From RGIG4708 sp045538875 (GTDB lineage: Bacteria; Bacillota; Clostridia; UMGS1810): a DNA stretch of 64,000 nt. Each line of letters opens with the position of its first letter. Position 1 is the stretch's first letter. The stretch covers positions 1 to 64,000 of the forward strand of contig JAZQEG010000024.1 in NCBI GenBank assembly GCA_045538875.1, written 5' to 3'. Below the pieces are notes generated by a model. That model did not search any database. It was not told where the DNA came from and worked only from the letters and a program-made list of their open reading frames with translations. This document shows, piece by piece, positions 34,036 through 42,935 of this stretch. The position numbers and the translations under genes are program-made.

Positions 34036-36645
34036 TTATTTATTTTTAACTAGTCCTATTGCCTTTGCAAGCTCCATTACAGGAAGCGGTATAAGCACAA
34101 GTATCAAGGCGGCTAAATACAGCTTTTTAGGGAGCTTTACAAGCTCAAATGCTACCGAAACAGGAGTAAATACCACTAAAAGCACAAGACACACCGATGT
34201 TAGCACTGCTATGTTTAACCGCTTGTTTGTAAATACTCCTATGGTAAAAAGCGAATGCTCCGAACGCATATTGTAGCTTTGCACAACCTGCGAAAGTGCA
34301 AGCACTATAAATGCCATTGTTCTGCCACCGTTATCGCTGCCTGTATATTTAACACCAAGGTAAAATGAAACAAGTGAAAGCAACCCAAACATAATGCCCT
34401 GCAGTACAATTCGTATTCCATAGCCGTGTGCAAAAAGTCCTTCGCCCTTTGGCTTTGGCCTTGCATCCATAATGTCTTTTTCAACAGCTTCCATACCAAG
34501 TGCAATTGCTGGCATACTGTCGGTTACAAGGTTAATCCACAATAGCTGCATAGATGCCAAGGGTGATTTGTGCCACAGCATCATTGCGGTAAATACCGTT
34601 ACTACTTCACCAATGTTTGTGCCAAGCAAAAATCCTACAACCTTTTTTATGTTTGAGTATATTCCTCTGCCTTCGCGACAAGCGTCAACAATAGTTGCAA
34701 AGTTGTCATCTGTAAGGGTCATATCGGCAGCACCTTTTGCAACATCTGTACCTGTAATACCCATTGCACATCCTATGTCAGCTGCTTTGAGCGCAGGGGC
34801 ATCGTTTACACCGTCGCCTGTCATTGCAACAACCTTTTGCTTGCGCTGCCATGCTTTTACTATGCGTATTTTGTTTTCGGGCGAAACACGGGCATATACC
34901 GAAATGCTCTCTATACACTCGTCAAGCTCACGGTCAGTCATATTGTCCACCTCGGCGCCTGTAACGGCTCTGTCGCCATCTTTCATAATGCCTAGGTCTT
35001 TTGCAATTGCCGATGCTGTTACAATGTGGTCGCCTGTTATCATTACAGGCTTTATTCCTGCCTTGCGGCAAAGTGCAACCGCATCTCTTGCCTCAGGGCG
35101 CGGTGGGTCAATCATACCAACAAGCCCCATAAATGTAAGGTCACATTCTAAATTGTCGCTTGATGGATTGTCGGGGAGTGCATCAATTTGCTTGTAACCA
35201 ACTGCAAGCACTCTCAGAGCATCGGAGCTCATAGAGTCGTTAATTTGTTTTGCCTTTTCAATATCACCCGACACACATCTTTGTGCCATTATGTCAAATG
35301 CACCTTTTACAATTACTATAGTTTTGCCATCAATTATGTTTACTGTGGACATAAGCTTTCTGTCTGAGTCAAACGGCAGTTCAAAAATTCTTTTGTATTT
35401 TTGGTTAAGCTGTTCCTTTGACATACCTTGCTGCATTGCGGCATACACAATTGCAGTTTCGGTAGGGTCGCCAATGTGTTTTACGCTGTCATTTTCCACA
35501 ACTACCGAGCCATCACAGCAAAGGCATGAGTACATAAGGAGTTTTTTTGTATTTTGGCTGTTTGTACCTATATCCTCAGTGATAGCGTCAGCATCGTTGT
35601 ATGCTTTTACAAGTGTCATTCTGTTTTGTGTAAGGGTGCCCGTTTTGTCGGAGCATATAACAGAGGCACTGCCAAGAGTTTCTACTGCGGGGAGGCGGCG
35701 TATAATAGCATTTTTTTTAACCATCCGCTGAACACCTATAGAAAGCACAATTGTTACAATTGCAGGTAATCCCTCAGGTATTGCCGATACAGCAAGTGAT
35801 ACCGATGTCATAAATATTTCAAGTGCAGGGATATTGTTAGTAAGCCCTACAACAAATATAATTGCGCAAGCGGCAAGCGCCATAAACCCAAGGTATTTGC
35901 CAAGGCTTGCAAGCTTTTGCTGCAGCGGAGTCTGTGTTTCGGTTTCGCTGTCAAGCAGGTTTGCAATTTTGCCCATTTGTGTATCCATACCAGTTGCGGT
36001 AATTATTGCTGTTGCACTTCCGTATGTTACACTTGAGCCCGAAAATACCATATTCACTCTGTCACCCAAAGCTGCATTTAAACTAACTAAAGCGTTTGCG
36101 TCCTTTTCCACAGGTACCGATTCGCCCGTGAGGGCAGATTCTTCACATTTTAGGGCAGAGGACAAAATCAAACGCGCATCTGCAGGCACAAAATCGCCCG
36201 CCTCAAGCTTGATAATATCTCCAGGTACAAGCATCGATGCATCAATTATGTCGTCATTGCCGTCGCGTACCACCTTTGCGTGCGGGGCAGACATACCCTT
36301 TAGTGCTTCAAGGGCTTTTTCGGCCTTGCTTTCCTGCATGACACCCATAATTGCATTTACCACAACTATGAGTATAATAAGGAATGGTTCAAAAAATTCT
36401 TTTGGGTTTTGCTCTAACAGCGCTATTGCAAAAGAAATTGCTGCAGCTATAAGCAGTATAACAATCATTGCATCTTTAAACTGGTCGGCAAAACGCGCCA
36501 GGGTGGTTTTTTGCTTTTTTTCACGCAGCTTATTTTCGCCATATTTTTGCCTTTGAGCAGTTGCGGCATGGGTACTTAGGCCTTTTTGCACATCAGTACC
36601 AAAATTTTCGCAAACCTGCAAAATGGTTTTGTCGTGGAATGTCAT
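34036..36645 (-). CDS. calcium-transporting P-type ATPase (P2 type)
   Basis: An 869-residue ion pump. Motifs in order: TGES in the actuator domain, AIPEGLPAIV in M4 (calcium-binding segment), the phosphorylation site SDKTGTLTQ, the hinge MTGDGVNDAPALKAADIG and the C-terminal M5-M10 segments (LLWINLVTDSMPAIALGME). Sequence style is that of PMCA/SERCA-like bacterial P2 pumps (LMCA-like). It exports calcium at the expense of ATP. The ATG at 36645 is preferred over a TTG two codons upstream that touches ggagg. The strand opposite has long open frames that are shadows. Confidence 0.93.
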   Translation of the reverse strand: MTFHDKTILQVCENFGTDVQKGLSTHAATAQRQKYGENKLREKKQKTTLARFADQFKDAMIVILLIAAAISFAIALLEQNPKEFFEPFLIILIVVVNAIMGVMQESKAEKALEALKGMSAPHAKVVRDGNDDIIDASMLVPGDIIKLEAGDFVPADARLILSSALKCEESALTGESVPVEKDANALVSLNAALGDRVNMVFSGSSVTYGSATAIITATGMDTQMGKIANLLDSETETQTPLQQKLASLGKYLGFMALAACAIIFVVGLTNNIPALEIFMTSVSLAVSAIPEGLPAIVTIVLSIGVQRMVKKNAIIRRLPAVETLGSASVICSDKTGTLTQNRMTLVKAYNDADAITEDIGTNSQNTKKLLMYSCLCCDGSVVVENDSVKHIGDPTETAIVYAAMQQGMSKEQLNQKYKRIFELPFDSDRKLMSTVNIIDGKTIVIVKGAFDIMAQRCVSGDIEKAKQINDSMSSDALRVLAVGYKQIDALPDNPSSDNLECDLTFMGLVGMIDPPRPEARDAVALCRKAGIKPVMITGDHIVTASAIAKDLGIMKDGDRAVTGAEVDNMTDRELDECIESISVYARVSPENKIRIVKAWQRKQKVVAMTGDGVNDAPALKAADIGCAMGITGTDVAKGAADMTLTDDNFATIVDACREGRGIYSNIKKVVGFLLGTNIGEVVTVFTAMMLWHKSPLASMQLLWINLVTDSMPAIALGMEAVEKDIMDARPKPKGEGLFAHGYGIRIVLQGIMFGLLSLVSFYLGVKYTGSDNGGRTMAFIVLALSQVVQSYNMRSEHSLFTIGVFTNKRLNIAVLTSVCLVLLVVFTPVSVAFELVKLPKKLYLAALILVLIPLPVMELAKAIGLVKNK

Positions 36646-36717
36646 TTTCAAGCCTCCAAATTTTATAATTATATCATTTTATCAGATATGGTAAAAAAAG
36701 TCAATATAATTTGCCAT

Positions 36718-37416
36718 TTAATCTTCATTTAACTTTTTAAATAATTTATGGATTGCCTTTTTTTCTATTCTTGACACATAAGAGCGTGAAATATTCATCA
36801 TTTTTGCAATATCTTGCTGGGTATATACATTTTGGCCTGCTATTCCGTAGCGCAGCTCAATTATTTTTTTCTCTCTTGGTGTGAGAATGCTTTTCATACT
36901 TTTGTAAAGGGCACTGAGCTGCAGTTTAACATCAACCTCGTCAAATACATCCTCGCAGTTGGCACTCAACTTGTCAATAAGAGTAATTTCGCGTCCGTCT
37001 TTGTCTTTGCCAACAGGGTCTTGCAAAAGCACTTCGTTTTGCCGCTTTTTGTTTGCCCTTAGTGACATGAGTATTTCGTTGTCGATGCATTTTGCGGCAT
37101 ATGTAGCAAGCCTAACGCCTTTGTCGGGCTTAAAAGATGTTATAGCTTTTATAAGGCCAATAGTGCCTATTGATATTAAATCATCATTGTCACATTCCGA
37201 CTGCGAATATTTTTTTACAACATGGGCAACAAGTCTTAAATTTCGTTCTATCAAAATGTTTCGTGCCTCAATGTCACCTGCCATATATTTTTTTAAATAC
37301 ATTTGCTCCTCCTCGGCAGATAGAGGATGCTGAAAGGAATTAACCCCCGACACATACGAAATCATAAAAAGCATATTGGGCAGGGCGTAAAAAAACGGAA
37401 TTAAGAAAGAAAACAC
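36718..37416 (-). CDS. sigK: sporulation sigma factor sigma-K (late mother cell)
   Basis: A 232-residue sigma factor with region 2 (ERNLRLVAHVVKKYSQSE, DLISIGTIGLIKAITSFKPDKG) and region 4 (QQDIAKMMNISRSYVSRIEKKA), closely similar to SigE but with a short N-terminal hydrophobic pro-sequence (FSFLIPFFYALPNMLFMISY). These features and the LTPREKKIIELRYG motif fit SigK. The gene is continuous, with no skin-type prophage insertion. GTG start at 37416 follows ggaggt. It drives late coat and cortex gene expression. Confidence 0.9.
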   Translation of the reverse strand: MFSFLIPFFYALPNMLFMISYVSGVNSFQHPLSAEEEQMYLKKYMAGDIEARNILIERNLRLVAHVVKKYSQSECDNDDLISIGTIGLIKAITSFKPDKGVRLATYAAKCIDNEILMSLRANKKRQNEVLLQDPVGKDKDGREITLIDKLSANCEDVFDEVDVKLQLSALYKSMKSILTPREKKIIELRYGIAGQNVYTQQDIAKMMNISRSYVSRIEKKAIHKLFKKLNED

Positions 37417-37499
37417 AAAAACACCTCCAATGTAGATTATATGTGGCGGACAAGTGAAGTGTGACGGTAGACAAACTTAATTTTTGCAAGGTTTATTAA

Positions 37500-37528
37500 T
37501 TGACATACACTGGCGTTCGTGATAGAAT
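37500..37528 (+). promoter_or_regulatory. promoter of the proBAC operon
   Basis: TTGACA at 37500-37505 and TAGAAT at 37523-37528, spacer 17, twenty-odd bases before the proB ATG at 37551. Confidence 0.8.
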
Positions 37529-37550
37529 AACCATATATTGAGGTGATTTT

Positions 37551-38318
37551 ATGAGATTGGTAGTAAAGGTAGGTACATCAACACTTGCACACTCAACAGG
37601 CCGAATAAATATCCGCCATGTTGAAAGCCTTTGCAAGGTGATGAGCGATTTAAAAAATTCAGGAACAGAGGTAATACTGGTGTCCTCAGGTGCCATAGGT
37701 ATGGGTGTTGGCAAGCTTAATTTAAACAGCCGCCCTGATGATATGGCAACAAAGCAGGCAGCTGCAGCAGTAGGGCAGTGCGAGCTTATGTATACATACG
37801 ACAAGCTGTTTGCCGAATATAACCACACTGTTGCACAAATACTTTTAACTGGCTACGATGTACACAATGATGTGAGCTACAACAATTTTAAAAATACAAT
37901 GTACCGATTGCTTGAGCTTGGAGTACTCCCCGTTATTAACGAAAATGACACTGTATCCACAGAGGAAATAGGCATAGGTGATAATGATACATTGGCGGCT
38001 ATTGTTGCCACAAGTGTAAATGCAGATTTGCTTGTTTTGCTATCCGACATAGACGGGCTTTACACAGCCGACCCTCACAAAGATGCAACTGCCAAGCTTA
38101 TTGAGCATGTTGATAAAATAGATGACAGCATAATAGCACTTGGAGGCGGCTCGGGCAGCAGTCTTGGCACAGGCGGGATGGCGTCTAAATTAAATGCTGC
38201 AAAAATTTGCACCGAGAGTGGCTGTGATATGATTATTGCAAACGGTGAAAATCCCGAAATACTTTATGATATTGCCGCAGGCAAAAAAGCAGGCACAAGA
38301 TTTATTGCAAAGGAGTAA
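37551..38318 (+). CDS. proB: glutamate 5-kinase
   Basis: A 255-residue amino-acid kinase: VVKVGTSTLAH at the N-terminus, VSSGAIGMGVG, INENDTVSTEEIGIGDNDTLAAIVA and SLGTGGMASKLNAA. It phosphorylates glutamate in proline synthesis. It lacks the C-terminal PUA domain found in many ProB proteins, a normal variation. The operon continues with proA after nine bases. Confidence 0.95.
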   Translation: MRLVVKVGTSTLAHSTGRINIRHVESLCKVMSDLKNSGTEVILVSSGAIGMGVGKLNLNSRPDDMATKQAAAAVGQCELMYTYDKLFAEYNHTVAQILLTGYDVHNDVSYNNFKNTMYRLLELGVLPVINENDTVSTEEIGIGDNDTLAAIVATSVNADLLVLLSDIDGLYTADPHKDATAKLIEHVDKIDDSIIALGGGSGSSLGTGGMASKLNAAKICTESGCDMIIANGENPEILYDIAAGKKAGTRFIAKE

Positions 38319-38327
38319 TGCATTTAT

Positions 38328-39587
38328 ATGGAAAGTACACATTCAATACTTGTAAACACAAAAAAAGCAAGCAAATCCCTTGCACTGCTTGATAGCCAAA
38401 CCAAAACACAGGCACTCCAGTTTATGGCAGATGCTCTTACAAAAAATGCAGATAAAATAATTGAGGCAAACAAAATTGATGCCCAAAATGCCAAGCAAAC
38501 AATATCCAGTGTTATGATAGACCGACTTATGCTTGACAAAAGCCGTATCAAAGCAATGGCCGACGGCATAAGAGATGTTGCAAAGCTGCCCGACCCGTGC
38601 GGCAGAGTGATTAAACAATATACAAGGGCAGATGGGCTGAATGTAAAAAAAATTTCGGTACCCTTTGGAGTGGTTGGCATTATTTACGAAAGCCGCCCCA
38701 ATGTAACAAGCGATGCAGCGGCACTCAGTATAAAAAGCGGTAATGCCTGCGTGCTCAGATGCGGCAAAGAGGCGGCAAAAAGCGCAGGCGCAATAGTAGA
38801 TGCCCTTAAGGCCGGGCTTAAAAAGGCAGGGGTAAACCCCGATTGCATAAGCCTTGTAAAAGACACAAGCCGAAACAGCGCAAATGAGATGATGACTGCA
38901 AACGGCCTGATTGATATGCTTATACCCCGTGGCGGCGCAGGGCTTATTAATGCCTGTGTAAAAAATGCCACAGTGCCTTGTATTCAAACAGGTACAGGCA
39001 TATGCCACTTGTACATAGACAAAGATGCCGACATCACTAAGGCTGTTAAAATAGCCCAAAATGCCAAAATGAGCAGACCATCGGTGTGCAATGCATTAGA
39101 GGTGTGCCTTGTACACAAACAAAAAGCAAATGAATTTTTGCCCCTGCTTAAGCAGGCAATCGTTGATGGGCCAAAGCAAAAGGGCGATGCATTTGCTCAA
39201 ATACGCGGTACAAAAGATGTTTGTGATATTATTGATTGCACCTTGGCAACCGATAACGACTTTGACACAGAATTTTTGGATTATATTATTGCAGTTAAAA
39301 TAGTTGATGATGTAAATGAGGCAATAGAGCACATACTCTCTCACAGCACAGGTCACAGCGAAGCTATTGTTACCCAAAATGCACACACTGCAAATGTATT
39401 TTGCACCATGACCGACAGCAGCGCAGTGTATGTAAATGCATCAACGCGCTTTACAGATGGCGGTGAGTTTGGTTTGGGCTGCGAAATGGGCATTTCTACC
39501 CAAAAGCTCCACGCAAGAGGGCCTATGGGTCTTGAGGAGCTTAACACATATAAGTATGTTATAACAGGCAACGGACATATAAGATAA
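38328..39587 (+). CDS. proA: glutamate-5-semialdehyde dehydrogenase (gamma-glutamyl phosphate reductase)
   Basis: A 419-residue aldehyde-dehydrogenase family enzyme with VPFGVVGIIYESRPNVTSDA, IPRGGAGLI, the catalytic cysteine in SRPSVCNALE and the end GPMGLEELNTYKYVITGNGHIR. It reduces glutamyl-5-phosphate to the semialdehyde. Confidence 0.96.
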   Translation: MESTHSILVNTKKASKSLALLDSQTKTQALQFMADALTKNADKIIEANKIDAQNAKQTISSVMIDRLMLDKSRIKAMADGIRDVAKLPDPCGRVIKQYTRADGLNVKKISVPFGVVGIIYESRPNVTSDAAALSIKSGNACVLRCGKEAAKSAGAIVDALKAGLKKAGVNPDCISLVKDTSRNSANEMMTANGLIDMLIPRGGAGLINACVKNATVPCIQTGTGICHLYIDKDADITKAVKIAQNAKMSRPSVCNALEVCLVHKQKANEFLPLLKQAIVDGPKQKGDAFAQIRGTKDVCDIIDCTLATDNDFDTEFLDYIIAVKIVDDVNEAIEHILSHSTGHSEAIVTQNAHTANVFCTMTDSSAVYVNASTRFTDGGEFGLGCEMGISTQKLHARGPMGLEELNTYKYVITGNGHIR

Positions 39588-39601
39588 TAAGGAGATAAAA
39601 A

Positions 39602-40399
39602 ATGACATTTGGTTTTATTGGTACAGGCAATATGGGAAGTGCCATTGCAAAAGCAGTTGCAAAAAACAAAGGCGGACATAGTATTGCGCTTGCCAACAGA
39701 AGTGAGCAAAAAGCTCATCAACTTGCACATGAAATTGGTGCAATTGTTATGGATAACAAACAAATTGCCAATGAATGTGATTATATATTCCTAGGTGTAA
39801 AACCTCAAATGATGAATGAGGTGCTTTGTGAAATCAGAGATATACTACAAAGCCGAAAAAATGAGGTTGTACTCATTTCTATGGCGGCAGGCTTAACAAG
39901 TGACAAAATCTGCAATATGGCAGGTGGCGGTGTGGCAGTTGTGCGTATTATGCCAAATACTCCGGTTAGCATAGGCAAGGGGGTAATACTGTATTGCTCA
40001 AACGCTCTTGCAAATGATAAAGAGAGCTTTGTTGCTGATGCTCTTTGTATGGGAGGCCTTGTGGACAAAATTGACGAAAGTCTTATAGATATAGCCACTG
40101 TTATAATGGGATGTGCTCCTGCATTTGCGGCTTGTTTTGCAAATAATCTTGCAATAGGCGGCGAGCAAAATGGTCTTGATATTAAAAAAGCTACACTTTA
40201 CGCTGCAAAAATGATGGAAGGAACTGCAGCACTTATGATACAAACAGGAAAATCACCCTTGCAGCTTATAAAAGAGGTATGCTCTCCTGGCGGCTCTACC
40301 ATAAAAGGTGTTGAAGCACTGGAAAACAATAATTTTTGCGAGATTGTCAGCGAAGCGGTAAATGCTTCATTTAACAGAACAAAAGAGCTGGGGCAGTAA
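39602..40399 (+). CDS. proC: pyrroline-5-carboxylate reductase
   Basis: A 265-residue protein with the Rossmann start GFIGTGNMGSAIAKA, IMPNTPVSIGKGV and the C-terminal signature LIKEVCSPGGSTIKGVEALE. It completes proline synthesis. The operon proB-proA-proC is compact and ends at the terminator at 40470. Confidence 0.96.
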   Translation: MTFGFIGTGNMGSAIAKAVAKNKGGHSIALANRSEQKAHQLAHEIGAIVMDNKQIANECDYIFLGVKPQMMNEVLCEIRDILQSRKNEVVLISMAAGLTSDKICNMAGGGVAVVRIMPNTPVSIGKGVILYCSNALANDKESFVADALCMGGLVDKIDESLIDIATVIMGCAPAFAACFANNLAIGGEQNGLDIKKATLYAAKMMEGTAALMIQTGKSPLQLIKEVCSPGGSTIKGVEALENNNFCEIVSEAVNASFNRTKELGQ

Positions 40400-40469
40400 A
40401 TATAATGCTTGAAAAACAGCAATATAGCTTATAATAAATAGAAAAAGATAAAGATAAAGAATAAAAAAC

Positions 40470-40511
40470 AATGGGGTGTATCAAAATGAAATCATTTTGA
40501 TACACCCCATT
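40470..40511. terminator. intrinsic terminator between proC and the oad genes
   Basis: A 20-base stem beginning aatggggtgtatcaaaatga with its complement and a two-base loop. The inner palindrome is shared with the terminator at 14593. It has an A-rich 5' side, so it could also end leftward transcription of the oad genes. Confidence 0.85.
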
Positions 40512-40518
40512 GCATATA

Positions 40519-40647
40519 CTATTTCGAAAATACCTTGTTAATTACCATAGTTGCGATAATGATTATACCAATTACAACAAATATGCCAATCATTCCGCCA
40601 ACCATATATTTTAAGTTTGATACAAAATTTAAAGGATTAATATTCAT
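40519..40647 (-). CDS. small OadG-like sodium-pump decarboxylase gamma subunit
   Basis: A 42-residue protein starting MNINPLNFVSNLKYMVGG with one membrane segment (GIFVVIGIIIIATMVI) and an AAAGGA ribosome binding site before the ATG at 40647. Size and pattern match the short OadG/DUF-like gamma chains of sodium-translocating decarboxylases in Clostridia. It follows the beta subunit on the same strand, across a 235-base spacer that contains tandem repeats. The gene is short enough to be missed by standard length cut-offs. Confidence 0.75.
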   Translation of the reverse strand: MNINPLNFVSNLKYMVGGMIGIFVVIGIIIIATMVINKVFSK

Positions 40648-40680
40648 TTTTGTTGTTCCTTTCTGTTATTAATATACTGT

Positions 40681-40879
40681 GCGAATTGCCTGTCGGCGCT
40701 GCCAAAAGAGCTAATGGCTGCATACGCAAGTTTTAATTCGCGTGTGAGATGCTTGCACATGTTATAACGCGAATTGCCTGTCGGCGCTGCCAAAAGAGTT
40801 AATGGCTGCATACGCAAGTTTTAATTCGCGTGTGAGATGCTTGCATACAATAAAACGCGGATTGCCTGTCGGCGCTGCC
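40681..40879. repeat. 88-bp tandem repeat between the oadB- and oadG-like genes
   Basis: The sequence gcgaattgcctgtcggcgct starts at 40681 and recurs at 40769 with only a few mismatches and again, truncated after 23 bases, at 40857 (gcggattgcc). The period is exactly 88 bases, about 2.3 copies. The third copy ends at 40879, just before the oadB stop codon. No spacer-repeat pattern or cas genes exist, so it is not CRISPR. Confidence 0.9.
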
Positions 40880-40882
40880 GAC

Positions 40883-41992
40883 CTACATAAAGAAGTTAAG
40901 TATAAGCCCGCCTGCAATAACTGATGCAATCTGCCCTGATACATTTACACCGATAGAGTGCATAAGAAGAAAGTTTTGAGGGTCTTCCTTAAGCCCCATT
41001 TTATGTACAACTCTGCCCGACATTGGGAATGCCGAAATACCTGCTGCACCAATCATAGGGTTAATTTTTTTCTTTGCAAAAAGGTTGATTGCCTTTGCAA
41101 AAAGCACACCGCCTGCGGTGTCAAATATAAATGCAAAAAGCCCAAGCCCCATAATAATAAGAGTGTCAACTCTAAGGAATAAATCTGCTTGCATTTTTGT
41201 TGCAATGGTAATACCCAGGAATATTGTAATAAGGTTTGCAAGCACCTTTTGCGCTGTTTCGGAAAGGGAGTTGAGCACGCCACATTCTCTTATAAGATTA
41301 CCAAACATAAGAAATCCTACAAGCGAAACAGACTCAGGAGCCACAAGCCCTGCAATAACTGTGATTATAATAGGGAACATAATTTTTGTTGTTTTAGATA
41401 CGCTTTTTTCCTTGTATTCCATACGAATCATACGCTCTTTTTTGGTTGTAAGTGCCTTAATAACAGGAGGCTGTATAATTGGCACAAGAGCCATATATGA
41501 GTATGCTGCAACCATAATAGCGCCAAGGTATTGTGAGCCAAGCTTGTTTGCCACAACAATAGATGTAGGGCCGTCTGCTGCGCCAATTACTGCAATAGAG
41601 GCAGCATCGGTAATATCAAAAAACATAGATGCAGTGCAAAGAGTAAGGAATATGCCAAACTGAGCTGCTGCGCCAAATATCATAAGCTTGGGGTTTGAAA
41701 GCAGGGGACCAAAATCTATCATAGCACCAATGCCTATAAACAAAATAAGAGGGAACAGTTCGTTTGCAATACCTGCGTTGTAAAGAGTTGTGAGTGTTTC
41801 TATTGCACCCGAAAAAGGAAGGTTTACAAGTATTGCACCAAAGCCCATAGGTAAAAGCAGTGTTGGCTCCATATCCTTTTTGATTGCAAGGTAAATAAGT
41901 ATTGCACCAATTGCCCACATTACAAGCATTTGCCACGAAATGTTAATAACACCTGTGTACAAAAAATCCATATTTTCCAAAATAAAGTCCAC
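40883..41992 (-). CDS. sodium ion-translocating decarboxylase beta subunit (OadB family)
   Basis: A 369-residue membrane protein with about nine to eleven transmembrane segments, MGFGAILVNLPF, IDFGPLLSNPKLMIFGAAAQFGIF, GAADGPTSIVVA and ISAFPMSGRVVHKMG, all typical of the OadB/GcdB/MmdB beta chains. It couples decarboxylation of carboxybiotin to sodium export. The start is GTG at 41992 after ggagg. The alpha carboxyltransferase and biotin carrier are not in the window, so the decarboxylase substrate is unknown. Confidence 0.9.
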   Translation of the reverse strand: MDFILENMDFLYTGVINISWQMLVMWAIGAILIYLAIKKDMEPTLLLPMGFGAILVNLPFSGAIETLTTLYNAGIANELFPLILFIGIGAMIDFGPLLSNPKLMIFGAAAQFGIFLTLCTASMFFDITDAASIAVIGAADGPTSIVVANKLGSQYLGAIMVAAYSYMALVPIIQPPVIKALTTKKERMIRMEYKEKSVSKTTKIMFPIIITVIAGLVAPESVSLVGFLMFGNLIRECGVLNSLSETAQKVLANLITIFLGITIATKMQADLFLRVDTLIIMGLGLFAFIFDTAGGVLFAKAINLFAKKKINPMIGAAGISAFPMSGRVVHKMGLKEDPQNFLLMHSIGVNVSGQIASVIAGGLILNFFM

Positions 41993-42020
41993 TTTTTTTC
42001 CTCCAATATAAATAATAAAA

Positions 42021-42080
42021 AGCCATATGGCAAATAAATGCCATATAGCTTATAATAACATAATTATTGTTAATTGTAAA
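42021..42080 (-). promoter_or_regulatory. promoter and leader hairpin of the oadB-like gene
   Basis: On the minus strand TTTACA (42075-42080) and TATTAT (42052-42057) are 17 bases apart. The leader contains a stem agccatatggca/tgccatatagct at 42021-42050. Confidence 0.6.
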
Positions 42081-42108
42081 CATTATATATACAATATTTT
42101 ACATTAAT

Positions 42109-42633
42109 TTAAGATAATTCTTTAATAACTATTTTGTTTTGTTTGAGAGTTTTTGGTACATCGATAATTCGCTGGTTAGACGAACCACGGAACAAAAGCG
42201 TAATGTTTTTGAGTTCCTCTACAAACTTTCCGTCTACAAGCACATCGGTAAGTGCAAGAATTTGGTCGGTGTACTCACATCGTGCACGGCTCTCATTAAG
42301 CAGCTCTTTGTCAAGGAGATATCCCGAATATATCCATATGGTTTTGTTTGGGTATTTACTCTTTACCCGCTTTAAAAATGGCAAAAGGCGCTCTTGATTG
42401 GCAGGCTCAAAGGGCTCGCCGCCAAGCACTGTAAGGCCTGATATATATTCGGGTTCAAGCATTTTTATAATTTGGTTTTCTGTTTCGTCGGTAAACTCCT
42501 TGCCAAAGTTAAAATCCCATGTTTGAGGATTAAAGCAGTTTTTGCAGTGATGTGTGCAGCCCGACACAAAAAGCGAAACTCTAACTCCTATTCCGTTTGC
42601 TATATCGCAATTTTTAATTTCGCCGTAGTTCAT
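42109..42633 (-). CDS. nrdG: anaerobic ribonucleoside-triphosphate reductase activating protein
   Basis: A 174-residue radical-SAM protein. The cluster motif is CTHHCKNC near residue 26, followed by FNPQTWDF and the GGEPFEP motif. It generates the glycyl radical on NrdD using S-adenosylmethionine. It lies downstream of nrdD on the same strand, separated by about 300 bases that hold a structured repeat. Confidence 0.95.
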   Translation of the reverse strand: MNYGEIKNCDIANGIGVRVSLFVSGCTHHCKNCFNPQTWDFNFGKEFTDETENQIIKMLEPEYISGLTVLGGEPFEPANQERLLPFLKRVKSKYPNKTIWIYSGYLLDKELLNESRARCEYTDQILALTDVLVDGKFVEELKNITLLFRGSSNQRIIDVPKTLKQNKIVIKELS

Positions 42634-42639
42634 ACATAA

Positions 42640-42935
42640 GCATCCTTTCTTTTCAGATAATAAAGGGGATGTAAAAAATCAAATTTTTTACATCCCTGTA
42701 AATGTTCACTGATGGGATAGGAAAAAAGATTCAGAACGGACAAACTGAACCCGCAGGGGTACCCGAAGCTGTACAAAGGTACAGCAAGAGGTGAAGTTTG
42801 TTCGTAGCAAAAGGCAACAGATAAGTGAAAAATATCTGTATAAGATATTTTTCTACTTACTAACACTTAAGCAACTCTAAAAGAAATTATATAAATAATA
42901 GATTTATGCCTTTTGCGATCTGGATTTTTTTTACA
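42640..42935 (-). other. nrdD-nrdG intergenic region with hairpin and structured repeat copy A
   Basis: A 300-base gap with no convincing gene. Near nrdG is a perfect hairpin ggatgtaaaaaatc/... at 42665-42697. At 42728-42793 lies a structured sequence with the stem gctgtac/gtacagc preceded by cccgaa and followed by ggtga, and with cggacaaac upstream. The same parts occur, in opposite orientation, at 48905-48991. A 78-codon frame over this region has no ribosome binding site and is not reported as a gene. Confidence 0.6.

Noticed and set aside
34472..35197. 241-codon frame antisense to the calcium ATPase
   Set aside because: A shadow of the conserved ATPase gene on the other strand.
38343..39059. 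238-codon frame antisense to proA
   Set aside because: Shadow frame of proA; cysteine-rich nonsense composition.
40681..40879. CRISPR array or insertion sequence
   Set aside because: The whole 88-base unit repeats without spacers, and there is no transposase.
42630..42866. 78-codon minus-strand frame before nrdG
   Set aside because: It lies over the structured repeat and hairpin, has no ribosome binding site and no family resemblance.
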